Below, piece after piece: positions 8,481 to 17,241 of a stretch of DNA of 22,501 nucleotides. This stretch comes from Chara braunii (Eukaryota; Streptophyta; Charophyceae; Charales; Characeae). The notes under the pieces were generated by a model. It searched no databases and had not been told where the DNA came from. It worked only from the letters and a program-made list of their open reading frames with translations. The number at the start of each line of letters is the position of its first letter. The stretch's first letter is position 1. The stretch is taken from contig BFEA01000588.1 in NCBI GenBank assembly GCA_003427395.1, positions 661,285 to 683,785 on the forward strand, given 5' to 3'. The position numbers and the translations under genes were made by a program.

Positions 8481-9495
8481 AAATGAGAGAAAATGCAAAA
8501 AGGAAGTGGCCGGTTTTCTTTTGGACCATAGATCTGATCTCATGGTGGAGAGGAACTAGCCGTTTTTTGTGGGCCAGCTCAAAACGGCTAGCTCCGGAAT
8601 GAGGTGGCAACCCGAAATGGAAAGGAACAAAAGAAGGAAAGGGACAAAATTGTGCATTTGTCCCAAAAAGAGAGCCAGATGCACCAAAAATTGAAAAAGT
8701 GGACTTAGGGGCTCAAAATTGAAGCAAGGGCTACTAGGGGTAGCACGGATTATTGCTGGCCTTGGATCTCAGCCAGATCCAGGGCTGAAAATGTGCCGCC
8801 ACATGAAAAAATGCTCCGGCCTACCCAAGGGAGGCCGAAACTTGAAAACATCGAGAAAAAGGCCCACAAGGCCTTTTTCTTTCAAGTAAAATTGCCCTTT
8901 GGGCTTTAGGTCCCAAGGGGGCAGCGGGTACCTCCAGGAAGGCCTAGTAGTGAAATCTTGCCTTGGGGGTACCTCGGTTCACCTCAAGGCTCATGGGGAG
9001 GCTCATGGGCTGGCCGGACTGCTGGTTTCAGCCTACATAAGCTGGGATTTCAGTCCGCCACTTTTACAATTGCATGAGGAGTGCGCATGCTGCCCAAGTG
9101 AGCCCATGAGAGCACTCTTACACTTGGAGAGAGGAGAGGAAAGTCCATGCTAGTTTGGGAGCTTGGTGGAGGCCATGAGCTAGGGAGAGGAGCTCTAGGG
9201 ACTAGAGGTAGTGAGGCTGGCACTAGGGGAGGTGATCCGCCATAGCCCCCTGGGGGTGAGCAAGAGAGAGAGGCTAGAGGGAACCCCATTAGCCCTCCTA
9301 GAGGGAAGGACTCCATAGCCATGGTGATGGGAGCTTGAGGCAACGTGGGAGGAGGTGAGAAAGGAGGAAGAGAGGCTTGAAGAAGGAGGGAGCCATAGCC
9401 AAGGAGGAGTTGTGCGAGGAGGAGGAGAGGCTCATCAAGATTGAGACTCCATCTCCAAGATATTGACAAGGTGAGTGGAAGGAAGAAGATGCATC

Positions 9496-9845
9496 TCCTT
9501 CTTCATCTACTTCTTCATCTTCTTCTTCATTTTCTTCTTCATCTTCTTCACCTTTTCCTTTTTCTTTTTCTTTTTCTTTTTCTTCTTCTTTTTCTTCTTC
9601 TTCTTCTTCTTCTTCTTCTTCTTCTTCTTCTTCTTCTTCTTTTTCTTTTTCCTCTTCTTCTTCCTCTTTTTCTTCCTCTTCTTCTTCCTCTTCTTCTTTT
9701 TCCTCCTCTTCTTCTCTTTATCCTTTTTCTTCTTCTTCTTCTTTCTCTCCTTCTTCTTTTTCTTTTTCTTCTTCTTCTTCTTCTTCTTCTTCTTCTTCTT
9801 CTTCTTCTTCTTCTTCTTCTTCTGCTTCCTCATTTTCTTCTTCTT
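9496..9845. repeat. (TTC)n polypyrimidine microsatellite
   Basis: About 350 bases of TTC/TTTTTC/TCC repeats. From 9551 to 9823 the plus strand has a single purine (A at 9720). All three forward frames stay open as poly-Leu, poly-Ser or poly-Phe and the reverse as poly-Lys; none of these is a credible protein. Confidence 0.97.
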
Positions 9846-9993
9846 ATTGGGATAAACAAAGGTATGGTCTCCGCCTCACCTCCTACCTACACCTCGACCT
9901 CTACAGCGGAGCGCTGTGTCGTGCTGCTCCAGCAGCGTGTCGCCCAAGAAGTGAGCTACTCGAATTGTGTGTTGCCCTGGCCTTGGCCCATCT

Positions 9994-10336
9994 ATATGTA
10001 GCGCTGGGCCGACCAGTCTGCCTCTGTGTGCCTCTGGTCCTACGCCCAAAATGGGGGCCTACTGGGTCTGGGTCCCAACCGGACGTCCAAACCCTGCACC
10101 TGGCCCAAAGCAACCTGCCTACGCCTTGGGGATTGCAGGTCCGAAACGACGTTTGAACAGACAAAAATAGGACAATAAATAAATAAATAAATAAATGTTT
10201 TCTCGAATTGATTCCTGGGGCCTAAGGGCCAACCGTGGGCCTCCGGCGTGCGTGTCCGAAGGGTGTGCGGTCTGGGGGCCCCTAGCAACCGTCGGTCCCT
10301 CAAAATGGGGCCCGTGTGCACGCTCAACATGTAACA
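9994..10336 (-). mobile_element. Partial 3' LTR of chromovirus copy 2 (U3 side)
   Basis: On the minus strand, sequence starting TGTTACATG at 10336 lies directly after a purine tract that ends the coding region of the retroelement at 10350-11205, the usual position of a 3' LTR start. It shares landmarks with the LTR at 11211-12401, such as tagcgctgggccg (9999 against 12058) and a ggcccgtgtg block near its start. It contains an AAAT microsatellite at about 10174-10196. The left end is not determined; by comparison with the other LTR it may extend to about 9150 and include the TTC tract. Confidence 0.55.
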
Positions 10337-10348
10337 TCCCCCCCTCCT
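10337..10348 (-). other. Polypurine tract of chromovirus copy 2
   Basis: Read on the minus strand, aggaggggggat (10348-10337) sits immediately before the TG that starts the LTR. This is the plus-strand primer site position in Ty3-type elements. Confidence 0.7.
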
Positions 10349-10349
10349 A

Positions 10350-11205
10350 CAGAAGTCAAGCCGGGTCGAGTGCGAAGCTGGCGATCCGATGGTGGAACCT
10401 GGACGCGAGTACGGTGTGGAGCCGAAGGTACGGGCTTGCCTTGCTGTTTGCGTTCGTAACACGCAAGGACGTCGGGGGCTGTGGCATGAAGTTCCGCACC
10501 GGTCAACCAACGGTCAGCCTTATGCCTACAATAAGAAAAATGTACAAGTACTCGATCGGCTTGTTGCCATAGCGACACTGGGAGATGATGTCACCGACCT
10601 CTTGAAAACCATCCATGGAGGGTGGGTTTTGCGATTGTCATCCGAGAAAGTCGTCGTGTTCCGCTGAAACGAATGAAACTAACTTAGAACAATGAAAAAC
10701 CGGGTAGACGGGCAAGCGGGCGGGCACCTGAATGACGAATAAAGGTCCTTCGGGTGCATCCCCAACGGGTGCCACAATGCGCCAAGGCCCCACCCATTTC
10801 AGAAGGCGCTTGCGAGAGATATCCTGTTCGAGGCTGAATTCTGTGGCGGAGACCCAAACGAGGTCGTCGGCGCGGAATGGACAAGGAAGATGTTGGCGAT
10901 TGGCTTGTTGGCTCATGCTTTGTTGCGTATTCGATATCTGGTTATGTGCCTTGACAAGAAGCTCTTGCATCCGTTGAATGAAGATAAGGTGGTCGTCGCT
11001 CTCGGTCGCCCGTGGGATGATCGTGTCCAACGGAGATGTGACCGACAAGCCATGCTCGAACTCAAAGGGTGACATCCCGATAGCCGGATGAATGGACGAG
11101 TTATATGCTAACTCGACATCGGGCAGCTGCTCAACCCAATCCTTTTGGTCGGGATGGATGGGAGTGTGAAGAAGAACCTGTGCGGTTTGATGCGCTGTCG
11201 CATAC
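10350..11205 (-). pseudogene. Ty3/gypsy chromovirus copy 2: integrase C-terminal part and chromodomain remnant
   Basis: From 11201 the frame reads HQTAQVLLHTPIHPDQKDW, then LPDVELAYNSSIHPAIGMSP, the end of a Ty3-type integrase core. It continues with the integrase C-terminal domain (FRADDLVWVSATEFSLEQDI, then KWVGPWRIVAPVGDAPEGPL and PVYPVFHCSKLVSF) and reaches a TGA at 10638. Sequence beyond it (DGFQEVGDIISQ, a frameshift near 10550, then ADRWLTGAELHATAPDVLACYERK) lines up with the chromodomain of copy 1. Everything 5' of residue motif QTER (RT, RNase H and most of integrase) is missing because another LTR lies immediately to the right. Such integrases insert retroelement DNA, and the chromodomain guides them to particular chromatin. 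This copy is dead. Confidence 0.88.
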
Positions 11206-11537
11206 CAAGATGGTACAAACCAGAACCTGGAACCGACCTCTCACAGATAGAGCAAGATAGCACAGCGGAAGACTGGAATACCAATGATCAGACCCAATCA
11301 TGTTGAAATGCAGACTGGACATACATCATGATCATCACACGGTTGAATGGCCTGGCGCCACAGACAAGGACGAAGGTCCCAGGCCTAGCTCATACAAAGA
11401 TGAGGAGGGGGAAGAGACGAAGAAGAGGCGGGAGGAGATGAGAATGTTGTAAACCCAAATGTCTCTGATATCAATCCCCAATAGTCTCCCCAACGTCTTT
11501 GTCCAATGTCGAGTCTAAATTCCACATGTCATCAATC

Positions 11538-11576
11538 CCTCTCTCTCTCTTCTCTCTCTCTCTCTCCCTCTATCTA

Positions 11577-11636
<60 letters not shown>

Positions 11637-11637
11637 N

Positions 11638-11697
<60 letters not shown>
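11538..11697. repeat. (CT)n(CA)n compound microsatellite
   Basis: A CT run passes into a CA run near 11634, with an N at 11637 at the junction, probably an assembly ambiguity. Array length in the assembly may be unreliable. The Ser-Leu and His-Thr open frames here are artefacts. Confidence 0.95.
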
Positions 11698-11700
<3 letters not shown>

Positions 11701-12050
11701 TCAGATAAGAAGAAGTCAGAGCGTCGGAAGGGAAAGAAGAAGGTGGTGGACTGGAGGAGGAAGAAGAAAAAAATCTCTCTCTCTCCCTCTCTCTATACCA
11801 GGTACTGACCTGCGAAAGGCGGCGCGCCTTGATGCAAGTACGGACGTGGTGAAGATGAAGCTGGAGCGATGACGTCGTAGGTAAGTCTCAGGTAATTCCC
11901 CTGGCCTCCGCCACAATCTCTTTCCTCTCCCTGCGCTACTCTTAAGTCCTATCAGCGCTTAACACTGGAAGACTACCGCTACACTGTTGTCATCCGAAGA
12001 GAACCTCTACTCCATCCTCTACTCAATGTCAAACTGAGGCTGGACCCAGC

Positions 12051-12060
12051 TATATATATA
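12051..12060 (-). promoter_or_regulatory. TATA-like element in LTR of copy 1
   Basis: The symmetric run tatatatata lies about 340 bases inside the LTR from its 5' end on the minus strand, a usual place for the U3 promoter. The copy 2 LTR has tatatg at the equivalent place (about 9993), followed by the same agcgctgggccg, so the position is conserved between the two. Confidence 0.5.
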
Positions 12061-12401
12061 GCGCTGGGCCGGCCTTAGCGGCTGAGTCTGGCGCTCAAAC
12101 TGAGGCTGGGCCTCGAACGTTTGGCGCCCAAAATGAGGCTGAGCCTCAAGCGCCTATTGAAACAGCGCGGCCTTTGAATCACGGTCTGGAGCCAAAACGC
12201 GCACCAGGGCCTGTAGCCGAAACGAGGCCTACACTGCCCTACAGGGCTCTAACTATCACCGGTACTACTCAGCCCTAAAACTGGCCTACCGACCCTCCAG
12301 GCCCCTACTGTGGGCCGAAACGACATCGACCCTACACTCTACAAATCCTTAGCCTACCTCGCCGGGCCTTGCTGGGCCCGTGTGGAATTGAGTGTGCCAC
12401 A

Positions 12402-12413
12402 CCCCCGCCTCCT
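12402..12413 (-). other. Polypurine tract of chromovirus copy 1
   Basis: Minus-strand aaggaggcgggg (one C) directly precedes the LTR start TGTGGCAC. It is placed like the tract of copy 2 and follows the end of the chromodomain frame by about 15 bases. Confidence 0.65.
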
Positions 12414-12426
12414 TGAAAGACCGAGC

Positions 12427-12882
12427 TTACTTACGAGGCCGAAGCTGGCTGTTGGAGGGAGGGACCGAAGTTCGGGTGGGAGGGGCAGGCTTTGCAACTT
12501 CCATGGCTAGCCGTTTGTTCTCACAATCGGCGTAGATAAGTGGTGCAGAGGCTTGTAAGACTGCTCGTGAAATCCATCTTGTATCGTCGCGGTCGCACCA
12601 CCTGAATGTGACCTTGTACTGCATTGGCTTATTCTTGTGCTTGCGATATGTGATGACGCGATCGACTTCTTGATGAACATCCATGGAAGGAGGGTCATGC
12701 GATCGTCGACCCAGAATGTCATCGCTCTTGGTTGGTGTATATGTGGCAAGCTTGGAGGCATGGACGACCGGGTGCACGGCTAGGTGCGGCGGGATTTCGA
12801 TCACAAAAGAAGAGTCATCGGGCTCATCGCCCGCGGTTGATGTGACGGTCCATGTCCAAACCACTTTGGATGTAGCTTGCAC
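12427..12882 (-). pseudogene. Chromovirus copy 1: integrase C-terminal domain end and chromodomain
   Basis: This frame carries WTVTSTAGDEPDDSSFVIEI, PPHLAVHPVVHASKLATY (the SH3-like GPY/F-type end of the integrase), and then a chromodomain: QEVDRVITYRKHKNKPMQYK, VTFRWCDRDDTRWISRAVL and ASAPLIYADCENKR. The last part matches the usual Y-VkWkg-----tWe---l pattern. A Pro/Arg-rich tail leads to a stop at 12427. The upstream integrase frame is joined by one frameshift near 12855, where both frames read through a GPW-like site. The domain is otherwise uninterrupted. Its presence places the element among the chromoviruses. Confidence 0.87.
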
Positions 12883-14024
12883 GATATATCTTGTTCAAGC
12901 GCAAACTCCTCCGTGGAGACCCAAACAAGGTCGCCGGCGCGGATGGGGCATGGGACGTGATGCCAATTGGCTTGCTGTTCCATGTGGACTTTAACCTTTT
13001 GCATGTTGGTGCGGGCTTTAGCCAGCAAGTCCCAATAATTCCGAACGGAGGCGGGAGAGCAAGTGGCATCAATGTCGGCAGTCCGTGGGAAAGGGAGGTC
13101 AGCGAAGATACGGCCTTTCCGGCCACCGTGGTGCAACTCGAATGGAGTCACGCCGATCGTCGGATGCAACGAAGTGTTGTAGGCGAACTCAATGTCGGGG
13201 AGACGGTCAACACAATCCTTCTGATCCGGACGGATGAGCGTACGAAGCATCATTTAAGCAGTTTGATGTGCCCGCTCTGTTTGTCCATCCATTTGTGGAT
13301 GCCAAGCCGAACTAAGTTTCATCTCGGTGTCGGACTCCTTCACGAGAGCAGTCCAAAATGCTGACATAAAATGAGTGTCGAGGTCGCTGACGATGTCTTA
13401 TGGAACGTCGTGGCCGCAAATCCAGCTGGTGTGCAAGAGTCGCACAAGCTTGGGAGCTGTGGCGTAGTACTTGTAGGGACGAAATCGCTGGTACTTGCTC
13501 AAACGGTCGACGACCGAGAGAATGTCGTCGTGCCCGAAGCGATCACGGGGGAATGGGCGGATAGCGTCCATAGCAATGGAGAGGCCGGGTTCCCACGGGA
13601 TAGGCAATGGGTGTAACTCACCATAGGGATTGCGATTGTGGGGTTTGCTTCGTCGGCAAACTTTGCAAGAGTTGCAATACCGAGTGACGTCGGTAATGAG
13701 GTCAGGCCACCGGAATCGTTGTCGAAGTCTTGCGATCGTACGGTTGACTCCAAAGTGGCTGGGGAGTCGCGAGTCGTGGTATTCGCTGAGGAGGTGAGTC
13801 TGTAAGCGAGAGTCGTGTGGGACGCGTAGTAAGTCCTTGCCTCGTGAGTGAAGAAGTAAGTAGCCGTCGACGATGCGATAGTGGCTGGTCGGCGGGTGAT
13901 CCGAGGGTAGTTACTCGTAGAGCATGGCGTATTCCGGATCAGACTTGTATACTCGCACAAAATGTTGATGAAGGGCGCCGTCGAAACTGAACGCGTGGTG
14001 AGTCAATGCGCAAAGATTTGATCT
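12801..14024 (-). pseudogene. Chromovirus copy 1: integrase zinc-binding and catalytic core
   Basis: One continuous reading phase runs from RNase H to about 12855. The zinc-binding HHCC domain is visible as EYHDSRLPSHFGVNRT, then FRWPDLITDVTRYCNSCKVC. The DDE core follows: first Asp in AMDAIRPFPRDRFGHDDIL with VVDRLSKYQRF, second in SDLDTHFMSAFW, and Glu in HPQMDGQTERAHQT. All three catalytic residues and the His/Cys ligands remain. Three TAA stops interrupt (13911, 13398, 13254). The one at 13254 stands where copy 2 has Gln (HQTAQ), so CAA became TAA. After the core come RPDQKDCVDRLPDIEFAYNT and the basic C-terminal region ANWHHVPCPIRAGDLVWVS. The enzyme would insert the retroelement cDNA; the stops make this copy inactive. 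Confidence 0.92.
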
Positions 14025-14449
14025 TCACGAGAAAGCATTCGTGGCTCGGTTGGAGAGATCCGAAATGTGTTTTGGTGTGAAGTCGAATAGGTCGATGAAG
14101 TACGTCCATCGAGCGATCGTGCTGCTCACCGTGTCTTGTGTCTTGTAGTAGTTCAATGGGTTATTATCCGTGACCCACACGAACCTGCGTCTGCCGAGGA
14201 TGAAGTGTCGCCAACGCTTGAGTACCGTGATGAAAGCGAGTAACTCCTTCTTCGGCGCATCATCAGCTGAGTTGATGGGAGGCACCTTTTGGCTGAAGTA
14301 CTCACTCGGATGCCAATCTACTCTGTCGTGTTGTTCCCAAACTGCACCCATGCCGTAGCCGGAAGCGTCCGTAGTCACTCTCATCGGCAAGGTGGGATCG
14401 TAGATACTCAAGATGGGAGGGAGAAGCAACACCGTCTTCAATTTATGGA
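14025..14449 (-). pseudogene. Chromovirus copy 1: RNase H domain, 5' truncated
   Basis: The Ty3-type RNase H is recognisable from FHKLKTVLLLPPILSIYDP, MRVTTDASGYGMGAVWEQHD (first Asp), KELLAFITVLKRWRHFILGR (Glu), VWVTDNNPLNYYKTQ (third Asp), to ISDLSNRATNAFS. The last motif is normally N-xAD-A-LSR; here the Asp is Asn, and a TGA (14025) replaces the expected Arg. The domain normally removes the RNA strand during reverse transcription. The reverse transcriptase that should precede it is absent, because a plus-strand LTR begins at 14452, three bases to the right of the last codon that fits. The only intact Met is internal, so no real start is present. Confidence 0.92.
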
Positions 14450-14990
14450 ACTGTAATGACCCACCAAAACACAGACTGAGAACACTGCTGATTTCTGGGA
14501 TTTGCCGCTGGAATGAATGCCTTGCTGAGATTCTCGCATTCGGTTGTGGTTTCCAAGTGTGTGTGTGTGTGTGCGTGCCTGCTGGTTTGCATGCCTGTCT
14601 AAGTGCTTGTCGGTTACAGTGTGTGTGTGACCCACAAGGGTACTTGTTGGTTGAAAGGCCCGGTAGGGCCAGTACTTACCTGTGGTCGTGACTTTGAGGG
14701 TTGCAATGGGGAAAGCACTCAAGTAGCGCGGGTAGGCCCGCAACACTTAGTAGTGGTAGAAGTGTCGGGTACTGATGGCCGAGCAGAAGAAGACAAAAAG
14801 TTGGCATTTTTAGAAGCCCAGTAGCGGTAGGTTAGAGGTAGGCCGGCACCAGTCCAAGTAGCCTAAGTCTAGGGCCTGTCGGGACAATAGCAGAGCCTGC
14901 AATGATGTTTCCCTCCGAAAGGGAGGAGGTACCGATTGCTGGGAGGCCACTTGGCCTAGGAAGTCACCGCCCAAGAGGCCAGTAGGCCGC

Positions 14991-15000
14991 TATATTTTTC
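14991..15000 (+). promoter_or_regulatory. TATA-like element in the plus-strand LTR
   Basis: The sequence tatatttttc lies 540 bases into the LTR, preceded by GC-rich sequence. This is a reasonable U3 promoter position, leaving about 800 bases for R and U5. Confidence 0.45.
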
Positions 15001-15528
15001 GGAGGAGCAAGTAGATCCTCCTCATTTGCAGTATGCAAGGATTGGCGACATGCTGCTGGAGCCAAGCGCTGGACTTGGGCAGTGCTGCCTGGAGGTGACG
15101 AGCAGCTGGGCGCTCAGCCTGGCTATGGCGAGCAGCCCAACCTGAGGAGGAGGAAGAAGGGGGTGAAGGAGGAGAGTGGTGAGGTACCTACCTGGCTATG
15201 GTGGACACCATCTTCATCACCTTGTTGGGCGCTGCATCTGGAAGGCCCCAGTTGGGGTAGTGCCGCACCAAGGAAGCTCGAGGCAGAGTCATGCATGGCG
15301 GCTTCGTCATCAGCGACATAGCTGCTTTGGGTTGTCCTTTGGACAGGAGTTTAGCAACATAGCTGCTTTGCGTTGTCCTTTGCAAAGGAGGGTGAGCTCT
15401 CAGTAGTCCGCCATAGCCTAGGCATGTGAGAGGTGGAAGAAGGGGAGAAACCATAGCTATGGTGGACCTATTGTGATGTCAGCAGTAAGAGGGAACTTCG
15501 GACATTGATTCTGGTTCATCCACTCATT

Positions 15529-15550
15529 GTTATTATTATTATTATTATTG
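15529..15550. repeat. (ATT)n microsatellite
   Basis: Seven TTA/ATT units inside the plus-strand LTR. Confidence 0.9.
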
Positions 15551-15632
15551 AAAGAAAAATAAGATTGGCGAAGTGAAGGAGGAGGAAGGTGGAGAGAGAA
15601 GGGGGATTTGTCATTGGTCTTGTTGGTGTACA

Positions 15633-15681
15633 TCTTCTTCTTCTTCTTCTTCTTCTTCTTCTTCTTCTTCTTCTTCTTCTT
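15633..15681. repeat. (CTT)n microsatellite
   Basis: About sixteen CTT units inside the plus-strand LTR. The poly-Ser (plus) and poly-Lys (minus) frames across it are artefacts. Confidence 0.95.
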
Positions 15682-15800
15682 CGTCTTTCTCTCTTCTTTG
15701 GTCTCTATCTCTTTACAAGTGCTTTGATTTCTTTCGGAATTCGGTGGCATTGTCTTTCATTGTGAATTTGCACTTTGGGAATGACCAGGATCGTAACAAT

Positions 15801-15812
15801 TGGTATCGGAGC
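15801..15812 (+). other. Primer-binding site, initiator-Met tRNA type
   Basis: The sequence tggtatcggagc differs by one base from tggtatcagagc, the primer-binding site complementary to initiator methionine tRNA that chromoviruses and many plant retrotransposons use. It lies two bases after the LTR's terminal CA, the usual spacing. Confidence 0.88.
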
Positions 15813-16345
15813 GGACTTGCTTGCTGGCAAGAGGTGTTAGTCACCCTAAACCTAATTCCGAATTGGGTTAGGGCTAACCTAATCTCGGATTAGGGTTGGA
15901 AGTTAGGGTTAAGAGGGGCAGTGAGGTATGTGGATGCTGCCCCCACCTGGTTAGGTCATGTAGGGTCGACATCAGACCTGACCAGGTTGCTTGTGTGATT
16001 GAATGGGGTGGCGAGACACAAAGGAGGCTGATTGGAGTAAGCGAGAGGGAGTAGAGAGTGAGAGGTACTCGCACTTAGAATCTGCACTTCAAGAAGACAT
16101 TGAGTGACTCTTGGGCTTCCCCTCAAGAGGGAGACTTGATCGAAGGCTGCCATATCTGCATCGAAGAGTTGCAAGTTGCTACTTTGGTCTTCAGACATCG
16201 ACGAAGCATCCGGCGTTGAAACAGGGGTGTAGGGAGGCCCACTTAGTCATGCTAGGACACTTCGCGTAGTTGTAGCTAGGGGTCAGGAAAACCTATGAGA
16301 GAGGGGGGTGAGTCGTTATCCATCTTTGGACGTCGGGCCTCACAG

Positions 16346-16601
16346 GTAAGTGTCGTGTGACCTGGTTATGACCGTGGGAGGTTGCTTGGTGCTTCGTGGC
16401 CTGTTGGGGTGTGCTGGGCTCTCTTCCTCTTCTCTGCGGTCTTGGTTGTGTGTGTGAGCATGTGGATTGCTTTCTCACCTGATGGATGGATGGATGATGT
16501 ATTTCGTTCTCAATGACATATCTTTCTACGGTGCATTATCTTTTCACTTCTGAACGGTTGTAGGGGTCAGTTCTTGCTGAAAGTTGTCTTTTCCTTTTCA
16601 G
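16346..16601 (+). other. Candidate spliceosomal intron
   Basis: A perfect donor CAG|GTAAGT at 16343-16351 is followed 250 bases later by a pyrimidine tract and acceptor ttttccttttcag ending at 16601, with a branch-point-like tgctgaa about 20-25 bases before the acceptor. A length of 256 nt is ordinary for a plant or algal intron. No coding sequence is recognised on either side, so if real it is probably an intron in the element's untranslated leader. Confidence 0.35.
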
Positions 16602-16924
16602 TACGGTAGAGGCAGTTTGGGACTTACTTGGTACACCTATCTCGTTGGTCCTGGTCCACGACCTACTTGGGACCCTTCGGGACTCAGTGGGACCAGGCCC
16701 AATGGGACAATACCTTTAGGACCCAAATCTGTTGCCGTCAACGCATTTCTTACTACATGTTCTCACATACTGCCCCGCGTCTGGCTCGGCGACTGTCCGC
16801 ACCCCTCGAAATCTCCATTGCTGCAGTAAGTTTTCTTCGGCTGACTTATTGTGGTACATGTTCCTTGTCAGGTTAGATAAGAGGGGATCTCCAGCTAATC
16901 TGATCCGACCCTTTCGTTTAGTCA

Positions 16925-16930
<6 letters not shown>

Positions 16931-16971
<41 letters not shown>
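16931..16971. repeat. Poly-T tract (41 nt)
   Basis: An uninterrupted run of T. On the minus strand it reads as poly-A and could be the tail of a retroposed sequence lying to its right (from about 17240 leftward), but no target duplication was found. Confidence 0.85.
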
Positions 16972-17241
16972 CTATTGCGTGAATGCCATTCTCTAAGTCC
17001 AAATGAATTGCTGCTCCGGCTAGGAGTTCTACCATCTGCTCTTTGTGACTTATCTGTTTTTCTTTTATCTAAACTACTTATGTCCAACATTGAGACGCAT
17101 GCACAGGAAGGGGAAAGAGAGAGAAGAGAGAGTGAAGGTATCTTTTTTGAGAGTGTAAGGAGGTGTAAGAGGAGTGTTCGTCCAAACGTGAGCGAAGTGC
17201 GGACCCCTCTTGAGAGATCTACTGACACCCCATCCTCCATC

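Larger units (their letters stand above)
5952..9480. other. Non-coding GGGAC/GTCCC-rich repeat region
   Basis: About 3.5 kb without any protein I recognise. The open frames on either strand are low-complexity and differ between the two repeat copies. The plus strand is purine-rich, with A/G tracts, and the words GGGAC and GTCCC recur many times, often as the arms of short hairpins. Internal structure is listed separately: a 26-bp array, two diverged long repeat units, a hairpin cluster and an AAAAG microsatellite. The stretch may be LTR or untranslated sequence of a large unrecognised retroelement, but I see no PBS, polypurine tract plus TG, or coding domain to prove that. Confidence 0.5.
11211..12401 (-). 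mobile_element. 3' LTR of chromovirus copy 1
   Basis: On the minus strand the copy 1 coding region ends, a purine tract follows (12413-12402), and then TGTGGCACACTC begins at 12401. The other end reads GTTTGTACCA, so on the plus strand the block is TG...CA (tggtac at 11211), as an LTR should be. Its left edge abuts the disrupted integrase of copy 2 at 11201-11210, which supports the boundary. Inside are a CT/CA microsatellite with one unknown base, a TATA-like element, and several GCC/GGC-rich words shared with the copy 2 LTR. The candidate 5-bp target duplication on the left is caaga (11206-11210); its partner is not visible because the element's other end is lost. Confidence 0.7.
14452..15798 (+). 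mobile_element. 5' LTR of a plus-strand Ty3-type element
   Basis: The block begins TGTAATGACCC at 14452, exactly where the RNase H of copy 1 breaks off, and ends ATCGTAACA at 15798. Two bases later comes a primer-binding site. So both TG...CA ends and the downstream primer site are in place. The length is about 1,347 bp. It contains a GT-rich stretch (14560-14625), a TATA-like element (14991), an ATT microsatellite and a CTT microsatellite near the R/U5 end. The candidate target duplication on the left is ggaac (14447-14451). The element's own coding region is not recognisable downstream, so it is a 5' LTR with a leader but without a visible body. Confidence 0.75.
15813..17241 (+). other. Untranslated leader and unassigned sequence
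   Basis: No gag or other protein is recognisable downstream of the primer-binding site. The first part holds a nested hairpin (15851-15894) with telomere-like TTAGGG/CCCTAAA words. Farther on are a candidate intron (16346-16601), a GGGAC-rich stretch (16618-16706) that echoes the 6.4-8.4 kb region, and a run of 41 T. Minus-strand frames here (for example 16198-15956) are short and featureless. Confidence 0.5.

Noticed and set aside
5952-9480. Hypothetical proteins on either strand of this region (for example 6459-5944 and 8374-7874)
   Set aside because: Pro/Leu/Phe-rich translations of purine-rich repeat DNA, not conserved between the two repeat copies.
9441-10001. Long open frames of poly-Leu, poly-Phe and poly-Lys
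   Set aside because: They are translations of the TTC microsatellite; all frames stay open because the repeat lacks stops.
11499-11708. Ser-Leu / His-Thr repeat open frame
   Set aside because: Translation of the CT/CA microsatellite, also containing an unknown base.
15457-15750. Lys-rich and Ser-rich frames on both strands
   Set aside because: Caused by the CTT and ATT microsatellites inside an LTR.
15844-15905. Telomeric repeat array
   Set aside because: Only isolated CCCTAAA and TTAGGG words that are arms of a hairpin; no tandem array.
15956-16198. 80-residue minus-strand frame starting MSEDQSSNLQ
   Set aside because: It is antisense to the leader of the plus-strand element, short, and without recognisable domains.
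16732-17241. N-terminal half of a 295-residue frame
   Set aside because: Contains poly-Phe from a T41 run and no recognisable domain; only the part from 17242 looks protein-like.
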